A DNA stretch of 64,000 nucleotides from Arthrobacter agilis. Its GTDB lineage: Bacteria; Actinomycetota; Actinomycetes; Actinomycetales; Micrococcaceae. The position numbers were made by a program, and so were the translations under genes. Each line of letters starts with the position of its first letter. The stretch's first letter is position 1. This document shows, in pieces, positions 15,928 to 23,480 of the stretch. The stretch is from the NCBI RefSeq assembly GCF_006494655.1, contig NZ_VHIM01000006.1, forward strand, positions 62,001 through 126,000, written 5' to 3'. Below the pieces are notes generated by a model. That model was not told the origin of the DNA. It made no database searches and saw only the letters and a program-made list of their open reading frames with translations.

Positions 15928-16031
15928 CCGGCTCAGACCCGAACATCTGCCCGCACTGCGGGTGGAAGCACCCGGTGGCCTCCCTGGTCACCGACCACAT
16001 CAAGAAGGAGCACCATCATGCGAATCAGTGA
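15924..16031 (+). CDS. 35-residue C2H2-like zinc finger
   Basis: Starts at GTG 15924, overlapping the gene before by 4 bp, and runs into the MazG-like gene by 14 bp. The peptide contains CPHCGW and, twelve residues on, a DHIKKEHHH end, a near-classical two-cysteine two-histidine finger. It is shorter than usual gene-calling limits but the spacing and overlaps match the operon's pattern. Confidence 0.5.
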   Translation: MTGSDPNICPHCGWKHPVASLVTDHIKKEHHHANQ

Positions 16032-16449
16032 ACTGCAAACCCTCTGCTACAAGCAGTCAGCCGACAAAGGCTTCCACGACGACGAACCAACTGAGGGACG
16101 GGCGCTCCTGTCCCTCAACGCTGAGCGCATCGCCCTCATGCACTCCGAGCTTTCCGAAGCGCTCGAGGAGCTGCGCACCGGTCGGGCCGCGAACGAGACC
16201 TGGTACGCGCCACTGGTCATTCCAACCTCGCTCGCAATCGAAGCTGGCTACGCGGAGGCCGAGCGACTCATCAAGCAGGAGAACGAGGGCAAGCTGCAGA
16301 AGCCCGAGGGAGTCCCCTCCGAAATGGCCGACGTCGTGATCCGAGTACTCGACTTTTGCGGAGCCAACGACATCGACCTCGAGTCCATGATCACCGAGAA
16401 GCTCGCCTACAACGCCAGCCGCGGCTTCAAGCACGGCAAGAAGTTCTGA
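16018..16449 (+). CDS. MazG-like nucleotide pyrophosphohydrolase
   Basis: 143 residues. The metal-binding glutamates appear as ELSEALEEL (Glu44, Glu47, Glu51) and the second pair as SEMADVVIRVLD (Glu102, Asp105), the all-alpha NTP pyrophosphatase arrangement. Family knowledge: hydrolyses nucleoside triphosphates to monophosphates, used by phages to adjust nucleotide pools or lower host alarmone. Preceded by GGAG and the tiny zinc-finger gene. Confidence 0.8.
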   Translation: MRISELQTLCYKQSADKGFHDDEPTEGRALLSLNAERIALMHSELSEALEELRTGRAANETWYAPLVIPTSLAIEAGYAEAERLIKQENEGKLQKPEGVPSEMADVVIRVLDFCGANDIDLESMITEKLAYNASRGFKHGKKF

Positions 16450-16457
16450 GCCGACCC

Positions 16458-17171
16458 ATGAAGATCACGATCGAGTCGGGGCAGCTGCTCGCGGCGCTCG
16501 CCGCGACGGTTGCGCATACGACGTCGGGCAAGGAGGACGAGTACATGCGGACGGTGGATGTCCAGATCATCGATGACCACCTGATGTTGACGGCGTCGAA
16601 TGGCGGGACGACGGGAGTGGCCCGGGCGGCGCTGATGGACACGACGGGTGAGCTGTCTCGCTTCGCCCTGGACCGTGACGACATTGCCACGATTCGGGGG
16701 CTGTTCGCGGGGACGATCAAGGACCTCGAGGTGACGGTCAACGTTATGACGACCACCCCGATGTCCCCGGACGATAAGCCCGAGGTCATCAACCAGGTGC
16801 AGATCCGCGAGCTCGGCGCCCTCTTCGGCGGCCGCGAGATCCGCCTGTCCACTCCGGACCAGTCCCGGCGCGACGTCGAAGGTGTCTGGCACGCGATCGC
16901 CGCCGGTCTCCGCAAGCGCGCCCCGGCCCTCCCAAGGACGTCGCTCGAGCCGAAGGACTTCGCGCTCTTCCGGGCCGCTGCCTCGGCCTACAAGGAACCC
17001 TTGAGCGTCGAGCCGGCAGACGGCTTCGGCAGCCTCATCGTCCAGTGCGGGCGCGACTTCATCGGGTTCTGCAACGCGGACGCCCGAGACAACCCCGCAC
17101 TCACCAGCGCTCGCGACAGCTGGCGCAACACCCTCCCCCTCAAGATGCGAATGGCGGACACAGGATCATGA
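16458..17171 (+). CDS. DNA polymerase III beta clamp-like protein
   Basis: 237 residues beginning MKITIESGQLLAALAATVAH, very like the first strand and helix of DnaN. A middle motif LDRDDIATIRGLFAG also fits the clamp repeat, but the protein is about two thirds of the usual 370 residues, so it may hold two of three clamp domains or be a divergent phage clamp. A processivity role in phage replication is inferred; no polymerase gene is present, so it would recruit the host enzyme. Confidence 0.55.
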   Translation: MKITIESGQLLAALAATVAHTTSGKEDEYMRTVDVQIIDDHLMLTASNGGTTGVARAALMDTTGELSRFALDRDDIATIRGLFAGTIKDLEVTVNVMTTTPMSPDDKPEVINQVQIRELGALFGGREIRLSTPDQSRRDVEGVWHAIAAGLRKRAPALPRTSLEPKDFALFRAAASAYKEPLSVEPADGFGSLIVQCGRDFIGFCNADARDNPALTSARDSWRNTLPLKMRMADTGS

Positions 17172-17542
17172 CCACCACACCAGCAGACCCAGCCCCAGCC
17201 CCAACCAACAACCCATTCCAGTACGTCGACGAACCAGGCAGAGCCCTCGGCATGTATGCCGCGTTCGTCGACAGCCTCCCCGAAGTCCAAGCCGAACGCG
17301 GTACCGGGCCCGGACAGATCACCTTCCGCACACCCAACGGCGCGCTCGCCGCCACCGGCATCAGCACCTCCGAGCGTCTCTTCGCGGCCGCCGCTGACGC
17401 CCTCGCCCTCGCGCACGCCGTGGCCGCCCATGAGGACGCGGAGCGTGACAGCGAGCGCCAGGCCACCCTCAGTCCTGCGCTCGCCGATCAGAAGGGCCGG
17501 GCGCTCGTGCAGGCCATCCACGACCGAAAGCTGAACCGCTAA
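17168..17542 (+). CDS. Unknown early phage protein
   Basis: 124 residues, coupled to the clamp-like gene by ATGA. Pro/Thr-rich N-terminus, then a mostly helical Ala-rich segment (ERLFAAAADALALAHAVAAHEDAERDSER). No recognised domain. Confidence 0.6.
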   Translation: MTTTPADPAPAPTNNPFQYVDEPGRALGMYAAFVDSLPEVQAERGTGPGQITFRTPNGALAATGISTSERLFAAAADALALAHAVAAHEDAERDSERQATLSPALADQKGRALVQAIHDRKLNR

Positions 17543-17545
17543 TCC

Positions 17546-18601
17546 ATGCCATGGCTCCGCTCCGGCGATACCGCCGCTAACCACCCCATCGCGCTCGCCG
17601 CTCTCGAGCACGACAACTTCGACGATCGCCTTCTCAATGAGGTTTTCGGGTTCGTCATGCGCTGCGCGCTTCAGTCGACCGCTCACCTGACCGACTACGT
17701 CGTGTCCCGAGGCACCGCCATCCAGATGGCCGGCGCCTCGAGGGTGGGCCTGCTGACGGACGTGGCCACGTTCGCCGGCTACTGGGTGGAGCAGCGCGTA
17801 GAGACCGACGGGGCGGAGCGCACGGTCTACAAACTTGTGGAGGACCCCGAGTTCATCCACATGAGGACGAAGGAGGAAATCGAGTGGGAGCGGCAGCGCA
17901 AGACGGACAACTCTAATCCCGCCCTGATCATCCCGGTCCGCTTCCGCGACGGTGACGCCTGCCGCTACTGCGGCAAGGTCGTGAACTTCCTTGCGCGCAA
18001 GGGACGCCTCGCGGGCACGTACGACCACAGAGAGCCTGGGAAGACGGCGACGGTAGACACCTACGTCGTCGCCTGCGGCGCCTGCAATGCCGGCCGGTCC
18101 GATGACCCCGCTGCAGACACCGCCTACCCGCTCCTGCCAGCACCACCGAAGCCGTACTACTCCCCGAAGACCATCGACTGGTTTAGGGGTCACGAGTGGG
18201 CGCAGAGCAACGGATACAGGCCCCCACGGCCTCCGGCTCGAACCATTGCACCAGGACAGCCGTCCGGCAACGGAACACCCGGCCAGACAGCACCAGCAGC
18301 ACCACAGACGCAGGGCAACGGCGACACCGGCCCTCAGAACGGCGCAGAACCGCGCAAACGAGCCGAAGAGAAGCCCCCTCCACAGCTACCTGCCAGAAAT
18401 CTGCGGATTCCAGCAGATCCAGCAGGTCAGCAGTGTGCAACTTCTAGAAATTCCGGGACGGGTAGGGACGGGACGGGACGGGTAGGTGAGGTGAGGTCTG
18501 GTCTTGCAGACCAACCACCCTCTCAACCTGACCCTGCCTCCAAACCGTCGAAGCGCAGACGAAACAGATCCAGGCCCCGCAGGAGAGGCAATAGCTCATG
18601 A
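17546..18601 (+). CDS. Replication-module protein with HNH domain
   Basis: 351 residues. The first 130 residues (HPIALAALEHDNFDDRLLNEVFGFVMRCA, then GLLTDVATFAGYW) resemble a winged-helix replisome-organiser domain. Then comes an HNH-type zinc fold: CRYCGK, YDHREPG, and CGACNAG around residues 135-180. The last 150 residues are Pro/Gln/Arg-rich and low complexity, and the DNA there includes a G-rich pentamer array (18455-18499). The position between clamp-like and VRR-NUC genes suggests a role in starting or processing phage replication. HNH nuclease activity is likely; initiator function is inferred. Confidence 0.6.
   Translation: MPWLRSGDTAANHPIALAALEHDNFDDRLLNEVFGFVMRCALQSTAHLTDYVVSRGTAIQMAGASRVGLLTDVATFAGYWVEQRVETDGAERTVYKLVEDPEFIHMRTKEEIEWERQRKTDNSNPALIIPVRFRDGDACRYCGKVVNFLARKGRLAGTYDHREPGKTATVDTYVVACGACNAGRSDDPAADTAYPLLPAPPKPYYSPKTIDWFRGHEWAQSNGYRPPRPPARTIAPGQPSGNGTPGQTAPAAPQTQGNGDTGPQNGAEPRKRAEEKPPPQLPARNLRIPADPAGQQCATSRNSGTGRDGTGRVGEVRSGLADQPPSQPDPASKPSKRRRNRSRPRRRGNSS
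18455..18499 (+). repeat. G-rich pentamer array, possible iterons or G-quadruplex
   Basis: Nine consecutive 5-bp units: GGGAC, GGGTA, three further GGGAC, GGGTA, two GGTGA and GGTCT, all inside the 3' part of the replication-type gene. Six GGG runs separated by two bases satisfy the G-quadruplex pattern on plus. A TTCTAGAA palindrome (18442-18449) and a GGTCTG/CAGACC hairpin (18495-18512) flank it. Confidence 0.9.
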
Positions 18602-18981
18602 CCCGATTCCCCGTCCTCACCGCCGCCGAGCACAGGCTCAAGATGTGCAACGCCTGGTCCGAGCAGCAGCTGCAGGACAAGGTCGTCCAGCTCGCTGAAG
18701 AACTCGGCTGGATGACCTTCCACGTCTATGACAGCCGGCGGTCTAATCCGGGCTGGCCTGACCTCGTCCTCGTCCACCCAGTCTGCCGGCGCCTCATCAT
18801 CTGGGAGCTCAAGAGCAAGAACGGTCGAGCAACTCCGGCCCAACTCACCTGGCTGACAGCACTCCGGAACCTCGGCCTGAACGTTGGCATCAAAAAGCCC
18901 GAGGACTGGGCCAGCGAATCCATACAGCGCGAGCTCGCAGCACGAGCAGACAGCACCATCGAAGGGACACCATCCGCGTGA
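18598..18981 (+). CDS. VRR-NUC domain nuclease
   Basis: 127 residues. PGWPDLVLVH (Asp55), IIWELKSKNGRATPAQ (Glu70, Lys72, Gln82) is the PD-(D/E)xK core of VRR-NUC proteins. Family knowledge: structure-specific nucleases often found alone in phages, probably resolving branched replication or recombination intermediates. ATGA coupled to the previous gene and GTGA coupled to the next. Confidence 0.88.
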   Translation: MTRFPVLTAAEHRLKMCNAWSEQQLQDKVVQLAEELGWMTFHVYDSRRSNPGWPDLVLVHPVCRRLIIWELKSKNGRATPAQLTWLTALRNLGLNVGIKKPEDWASESIQRELAARADSTIEGTPSA

Positions 18982-19694
18982 GCACCGGACCATGCACCTA
19001 TCCACGCTGCACCGACGGCGAGGGCAACCCAGTACTGACCAGCCTCGGCATCTGCGACAACGACCGGATTCGCTACGGGCAGGTTATCCGCTGGCTAGCA
19101 GACGACTACGCCACCCTCCGCCTCGGCCTGCCTTCCCCCACGATTCGAGGCGTCCGCGTCAGGACAACGACGCGCGAAGAGTTCGGCCACCCAGCCGAGT
19201 GGGCTTCCGACGAAGCGCGGTCGATCGCGCTGCTCTTGAACCAAATCGAGGACGGCCTGCGCGAGTACTCCGGCCAAGAACCAGCGGACCACCCGGGCAT
19301 CTTCCAGGACCGCCTCGCCCTGCAGGGTTTCGCCTACCTCGCCCTCCACTTCGAATCGCTGTGCACCTACCCCGAGGCCGGCACCGCTGCTACAGCCATC
19401 GTCGACAAGCACCGCACCATTCGGGCAGGTCTCGGCTACACCAGGCAGGCCGACAAGCTCCCCACCCCCTGCCCGAAGTGCAACACCGTCGGCCTCGTCT
19501 CCCTCGGCGGAAACCGAGCCGTTATCGAGTGCCAGGCATGTGGCCATCGAGTCAGGCCCGAGCACTACGAGTACCTCACGAAGGTGGCCGCCGAGACCGC
19601 GATCACAACAAGCAGAGCTAGCGACTGGGATCTTCTAGACCGCTACGATGACGCGAACTCAAGACGAGAAGTGGAGCATGGATGGAACACCTGA
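18978..19694 (+). CDS. Actinophage zinc-ribbon protein, unknown function
   Basis: 238 residues from GTG 18978. It has an N-terminal Cys pair (CTYPRCTDG, then LGICDNDRIRYG), a helical centre (WASDEARSIALLLNQIEDGLREY), and a C-terminal zinc ribbon CPKCN plus CQACGHRV. The same three-part plan recurs in many actinophage early regions. Probably DNA or RNA binding; the exact role is not known. Confidence 0.7.
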   Translation: MSTGPCTYPRCTDGEGNPVLTSLGICDNDRIRYGQVIRWLADDYATLRLGLPSPTIRGVRVRTTTREEFGHPAEWASDEARSIALLLNQIEDGLREYSGQEPADHPGIFQDRLALQGFAYLALHFESLCTYPEAGTAATAIVDKHRTIRAGLGYTRQADKLPTPCPKCNTVGLVSLGGNRAVIECQACGHRVRPEHYEYLTKVAAETAITTSRASDWDLLDRYDDANSRREVEHGWNT

Positions 19695-20203
19695 TTGACG
19701 CACTGGAAGCTGCCCTCGAGCAGAAGAATTGGTACGCAGCCCTGACGATGGCGCTTTCCCTCCCGGACATCTGCGGAAAGCTCGAGGGAGAGGCGCCACA
19801 GACCTCCCGGGCCCGATACGTCCGTTGGTGCGAGAAGTACTTGCAGCCCAAATACACCGCGCCCGCAGACTGGGATGAGATTCCGCACGTGTTTCTGAGC
19901 GGCTCGGACTGCTATGCGCTGCGATGCGCCCTACTCCACGAAGGAAGCGCAGAGATCATCGAGCAGAGCGCGCGCGACGCGCTCGACTCGTTTGAGTTCA
20001 CGGTGACTGACGGAGTGGACTGGAACATTCACATGAATCAGACTGACCTCCGCCTACAGCTCAGCATTGATGTCTTCTGCGACGATCTAGCTGCTGGAGC
20101 AGAACGCTGGCTTGAGGACATGGAGCCTAACGCTGAGGTACAGGCTCGAATGTCGAGGATGATGCGAATCACCAACATCGGGCCGAGACGCAGTGCCGAT
20201 TAG
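19682..20203 (+). CDS. Unknown cytoplasmic protein
   Basis: 173 residues, overlapping the gene before by 13 bp. Starts MEHLIDALEAALEQKNWYAALTMALSLPDICGKLEGE; later FLSGSDCYALRCALLHEGSAEI and a C-terminal helix. This LxGxxCYxLRCxLLHEG signature recurs in uncharacterised bacterial proteins outside phages, so this may be a host-type or accessory gene carried by the prophage. Codon and base use are slightly AT-richer than neighbours. No function assigned. Confidence 0.7.
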   Translation: MEHLIDALEAALEQKNWYAALTMALSLPDICGKLEGEAPQTSRARYVRWCEKYLQPKYTAPADWDEIPHVFLSGSDCYALRCALLHEGSAEIIEQSARDALDSFEFTVTDGVDWNIHMNQTDLRLQLSIDVFCDDLAAGAERWLEDMEPNAEVQARMSRMMRITNIGPRRSAD

Positions 20204-20272
20204 TTCGATGACTTACAGCTTGCACACCGCGTGCCTCAGTGTCACACTGTTTGCAGCGCCACATCTGTATCC

Positions 20273-20304
20273 AAGGCCGGGCATCAGGACACTGACCCGG
20301 CCTT
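20273..20304 (+). terminator. Terminator after early operon
   Basis: AAGGCCGGG (20273-20281) pairs with CCCGGCCTT (20296-20304), 14-base loop, followed by TCTC. It lies 70 bp after the last early gene and just before the late-region genes; the U-run is weak, so it may be partial. Confidence 0.6.
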
Positions 20305-20326
20305 TCTCATGCCCGGAGGTATCCCC

Positions 20327-20551
20327 ATGCTGACCCCGGAAGAGCTGGCCGCTCTCGAATCCCACGTCACGACCACGCAGGCGGCCGAGCGCGTGCGACG
20401 ATCACCTGCTGCCATCCGTCAGTGGGTGAAGCGCGGACACCTGACGCCCATCAACCCAAGCAGCACGGGACCGAAGTACTTCCGAGTCGTCGACGTCCTA
20501 CGATGCGACCGCGATCGGCGCGCCAAAATCATGCAGCTGCTGTCCGCATGA
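20327..20551 (+). CDS. Small MerR-type helix-turn-helix protein
   Basis: 74 residues from ATG 20327 with GGAGG upstream. VTTTQAAERVRRSPAAIRQWVKRGHLTPI is a helix-turn-helix 17 / MerR-like motif ending in a YFRVVDVLR wing. It sits at the border of early and late regions and is ATGA-coupled to the HNH gene, so it may regulate late genes or help terminase bind the packaging site. Confidence 0.7.
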   Translation: MLTPEELAALESHVTTTQAAERVRRSPAAIRQWVKRGHLTPINPSSTGPKYFRVVDVLRCDRDRRAKIMQLLSA

Positions 20552-20886
20552 CGAAGCGGGTGTGCCGGATGCACGGCTGCCCTCGCATCCAGGACGCCAA
20601 GCTATGCGACGAGCATGCTCGATCGCACGAGAAGCGACGCGGCACGCGACAGCAGCGCGGATACGACGCAGCCCACGACAAGGAACGACGTCGCATCGAG
20701 AAGCAGGGCATCGAGAACCATCGCTGCGCTCGCTGCGGCGCATGGTTCGAGCGCGGCGAGCCGTTCCAGCTCGGTCACACCGACGACAGGCTCAACTGGT
20801 CGGGTCCGGAGCACATCCGATGCAACACATCAGCGGCCGGCGCCGCATCCCATGCGGTGTTCAAGCGCCCCGAAGGCCGCCGCTGA
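20548..20886 (+). CDS. HNH endonuclease (packaging-associated)
   Basis: 112 residues. Zinc ligands come as CRMHGC, CDEH, then CARCGAWF and HIRCNTSAAG; the HNH core includes LGHTDD. Basic middle (RGTRQQRGYDAAHDKERRR). Family knowledge: small HNH endonucleases encoded just before terminase are needed, with the terminase, for cos cleavage in many siphoviruses. That matches its place here. Confidence 0.87.
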   Translation: MTKRVCRMHGCPRIQDAKLCDEHARSHEKRRGTRQQRGYDAAHDKERRRIEKQGIENHRCARCGAWFERGEPFQLGHTDDRLNWSGPEHIRCNTSAAGAASHAVFKRPEGRR

Positions 20887-21320
20887 GGGTGGGGGGCACC
20901 CCCTAATCGAACGCGAACCGCCGGACCGCCGGGGAGGGCTCTCGATGGTTCGTCAGGTTCATATGACTTTTGAGCTCCCTGGTCAGGTTCAAAGAGTTGG
21001 CCTGTCAGGTTCAAAGCGTCCGAGGTGAGAGCCCCGGACGGGCTGCGAGTCGCCGCGCGAAGGAACACGCGGGCGTTGGCTCACCGTAGGGTTCGAGGCC
21101 CTGCCAGCCCACCGACTTCCCCAAGCCCCCTTTCGGAACGTAGAACCGGGAGGGGGTACCACCATGCGCGGAGTCGGCAACTGGCCCTTCTAGGCCACAC
21201 ACGGCGGGTGCGACCGCGACCCGACAAGCGGGCCGCGCCCGCCGTTCGAACGCTGTACCAGGCCGCCGGCGCGATGCCCCGGCCTTTCTGCTGCGCGATG
21301 CAGCGAGGAAATGAGGCCAG
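20887..21320 (+). other. Gene-free 434-bp interval, candidate cos/packaging region
   Basis: No convincing gene is seen. Contents: GGGGG-GCA-CCCCC at 20891-20903; three direct repeats of GTCAGGTTCA at 20952, 20982 and 21004 (the last two extended to GTCAGGTTCAAAG); and a tRNA-like 3' half (21087-21111) with a perfect GGTTCGAGGCC B-box. Lying between the HNH endonuclease and terminase genes, it is where cos phages usually keep their packaging site. A hairpin-rich stretch ends near 21280. Confidence 0.5.
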
Positions 21321-21848
21321 ATGCCACGCGGTGGAGCTCGAGTGAACAGCGGCCCAGCCGCGGACCCGCAGGCACTCCGACGGGATCGGCCGGCGGACAA
21401 GGACTCGTGGACGGTCCTCCCATCCGAGGGGCGCAAGGGCAATGCCCCCGCCTGGCCGTTGTCGAAGTGGCGTGACCAGGAGAAAGCGAAGGACCCGGAG
21501 GAGCGCGACGACGCCGGCGCTCGCGCCCTCGATGCGCGCGAGCTGGTCGTATGGCGACAGATCTGGAAGACACCGCAGGCGGCCCAGTGGGAGAAGCTCG
21601 GCTGGAAGCACGACGTCGCCCTCTACGTCCGGATGCTCGTCGGAGCTGAGCAGGGCAACATGAAGGCCGCCAGCGAGGCCCGGCAGTGGTCGGACCGCCT
21701 CGGCCTCTCCCAGATGGCCATGCTCCGAAACCGGTGGCGTATCGCCGCCGACGAAGTCGGCGCTCGCCGGACGCAGCAGCGCCCAGCAACGCAGCGCCCG
21801 AAGTCGTCCAGGGACCGCTTCCGCGTGGTGAGCAGTGCAGGGGCCTAG
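21321..21848 (+). CDS. Terminase small subunit
   Basis: 175 residues beginning MPRGGARVNSGPAADPQALRRDR, the usual opening of actinophage small terminases. A Trp/Pro-rich segment (APAWPLSKW), then a helical oligomerisation core (ARELVVWRQIWKTPQAAQWEKLG) and a C-terminal helix-rich end. It recognises the packaging site and activates the large subunit. Ends overlapping the ATPase gene by 14 bp. Confidence 0.82.
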   Translation: MPRGGARVNSGPAADPQALRRDRPADKDSWTVLPSEGRKGNAPAWPLSKWRDQEKAKDPEERDDAGARALDARELVVWRQIWKTPQAAQWEKLGWKHDVALYVRMLVGAEQGNMKAASEARQWSDRLGLSQMAMLRNRWRIAADEVGARRTQQRPATQRPKSSRDRFRVVSSAGA

Positions 21849-22878
21849 CGCGTTCGTCGTCGACTTCCCCACCCTCGGCTTCCTCGCAGCGGACTACATC
21901 GAAGCGCACTGCATCGTCCCGAAGGGCTTCAAACGCGGGCTGCCGTTCACCATGGCTGACTGGCAGCTGTGGTGCACACTCAACCACTACCGGGTGAAGC
22001 CCACTGCCCTGTGGCGTCCAGAAGATCCGATGCTGGCCACGGCTTTCCAGAACCGGCGCTCGCAGGTCGTCGCTCCGCAGAAGACGGGCAAGGGCCCGTG
22101 GTCCGCGGCGATGGTGTGCAACGAAGCGACCGGGCCGTCTCTGTTCGCCGGTTGGGCTCGCGCAGGCGATGTCTACGACTGCGCGGACGATGACTGCCAC
22201 TGTGGGTTCGTCTACGAGTACTCCCCCGGCGAGCCGAAGGGCATGCGCCGGCCGGACCCGGAGATCCAGCTGCTCGCTGCCTCCGAGGACCAGGTGAGGA
22301 ACGTCTACGGGCCGTTGCAGGAAATGGTCAAGGGTGGGCCGCTGGCGCAGATGATGCGCGTGGGCGAAGAGTTCATCCGCATCAACGACGGGGGCCGCAT
22401 CGACCCCATCACCTCCTCGGCGCTCTCCCGCCTGGGCAACCCGATCACCTACGCCAACATGGACGAGACCGGCACCTACACAGACCGGAACAAGCTCAAG
22501 GGCGTCGCGCGCACCATGCGCCGAGGCCTCGCCGGCATGGGTGGTCGTGCGGTGGAGACCACGAACTCCTGGGACCCCAGCGAGAACTCCACGGCGCAGA
22601 ACACCTACGAGGCCGCCGCGGCCGACATCTTCCGCTTCTTCCGCCAGCCTCCACCGAACCTCAAGTTCAAGAACAAGGCCGACCGTCGGAAGATCCTGCG
22701 GTACGTGTACGAGGGGTCCACGTGGGTGGACCTCGACGGCATCGAGGCCGAGGCTCTGGAGCTGATGGAGAAGGACCCGCAGGAAGCCGAACGCTTCTTC
22801 GGGAACATCCTGTCGCAGGGTAAGGGCGCATGGATGCCGGAAGGCCTCTGGAAGCAGACGGAGGACGTGCCGAAATGA
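21835..22878 (+). CDS. Terminase large subunit, ATPase domain (split gene)
   Basis: 347 residues from GTG 21835. Walker A-like site QKTGKGPW around residues 80-90, Walker B as ITYANMDE with Asp210/Glu211, and a following coupling motif (VETTNSWDP). This is the motor ATPase that drives DNA into the capsid. A normal large terminase is 480-600 residues with a C-terminal nuclease; here the frame stops after the ATPase half and the nuclease follows as a separate gene with ATGA overlap. No slippery heptamer is seen at the junction, so separate translation is likely. Confidence 0.88.
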   Translation: MQGPSAFVVDFPTLGFLAADYIEAHCIVPKGFKRGLPFTMADWQLWCTLNHYRVKPTALWRPEDPMLATAFQNRRSQVVAPQKTGKGPWSAAMVCNEATGPSLFAGWARAGDVYDCADDDCHCGFVYEYSPGEPKGMRRPDPEIQLLAASEDQVRNVYGPLQEMVKGGPLAQMMRVGEEFIRINDGGRIDPITSSALSRLGNPITYANMDETGTYTDRNKLKGVARTMRRGLAGMGGRAVETTNSWDPSENSTAQNTYEAAAADIFRFFRQPPPNLKFKNKADRRKILRYVYEGSTWVDLDGIEAEALELMEKDPQEAERFFGNILSQGKGAWMPEGLWKQTEDVPK

Positions 22879-23465
22879 GGATCTGCATCGGCTTCGACGG
22901 CTCCGACAAGGACGACTTCACCGGCATCCGCGCAGAAACCATCGAAGGCTGGCAATTCACGCCAACCTACGGGCCGGACAAGCGTCCCACGATCTGGAAT
23001 CCAGCCGAGTGGGGCGGGCGCATACCCCGCTCTGAGGTGCACGCGGCCATGGACGAAATCTTCGAAGAGCACGACGTCGAACGCGGCTACTTCGACCCTC
23101 CGCTGTGGAAGACAGAGATTGAGGAGTGGGCGCTCAAGTACGGCGACGAACGGGTCATCCCGTGGGAAACCTACCGGGTCGCTCCCATGCATGCCGCGCT
23201 CGAGCGGTTCATCGTGGACCTCGGCTCCGGAGCGCTCACACATGACGGCTGCCCTACGACGGAGGCACACATCGCCAACGCGCGCATGTTCGCCCGGACT
23301 AACCAGCGGTACATCATTCTCAAGCCCTCGCAGACGCAGAAGATCGACCTCGCGGTGACCTCGGTCGTCACCCACGAGGCAGCTGCCGACGCGCGGGCCG
23401 ACGGATGGACAGACAGGTACGTGGCAGGCAAGGGCGTTTCGACGGCCGCATACGGATTCAGCTAA
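22875..23465 (+). CDS. Terminase large subunit, nuclease domain (split gene)
   Basis: 196 residues. RICIGFDGSDKDDFTGI supplies the first metal-binding aspartate of the RNase H-like terminase nuclease, YFDPPLW the second, and the ARMFARTNQRYIILKPSQTQKIDLAVTSV region the third acidic site. It cuts the DNA concatemer at start and end of packaging, and must associate with the ATPase chain translated just before it. Start is the ATG of the ATGA overlap. Neither the ATPase nor nuclease half shows decay. Confidence 0.85.
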   Translation: MRICIGFDGSDKDDFTGIRAETIEGWQFTPTYGPDKRPTIWNPAEWGGRIPRSEVHAAMDEIFEEHDVERGYFDPPLWKTEIEEWALKYGDERVIPWETYRVAPMHAALERFIVDLGSGALTHDGCPTTEAHIANARMFARTNQRYIILKPSQTQKIDLAVTSVVTHEAAADARADGWTDRYVAGKGVSTAAYGFS

Positions 23466-23480
23466 GGAAGAGGTGGTGGC

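Noticed and set aside
16988-18193. Minus-strand open frame of about 400 codons across the replication genes
   Set aside because: Antisense to three well-supported, coupled plus-strand genes; no ribosome site or domain.
21040-21113. A complete tRNA gene in the pre-terminase interval
   Set aside because: T-arm and acceptor pair well but D- and anticodon arms do not fold and position 8 is not T, so it was not called as a tRNA.
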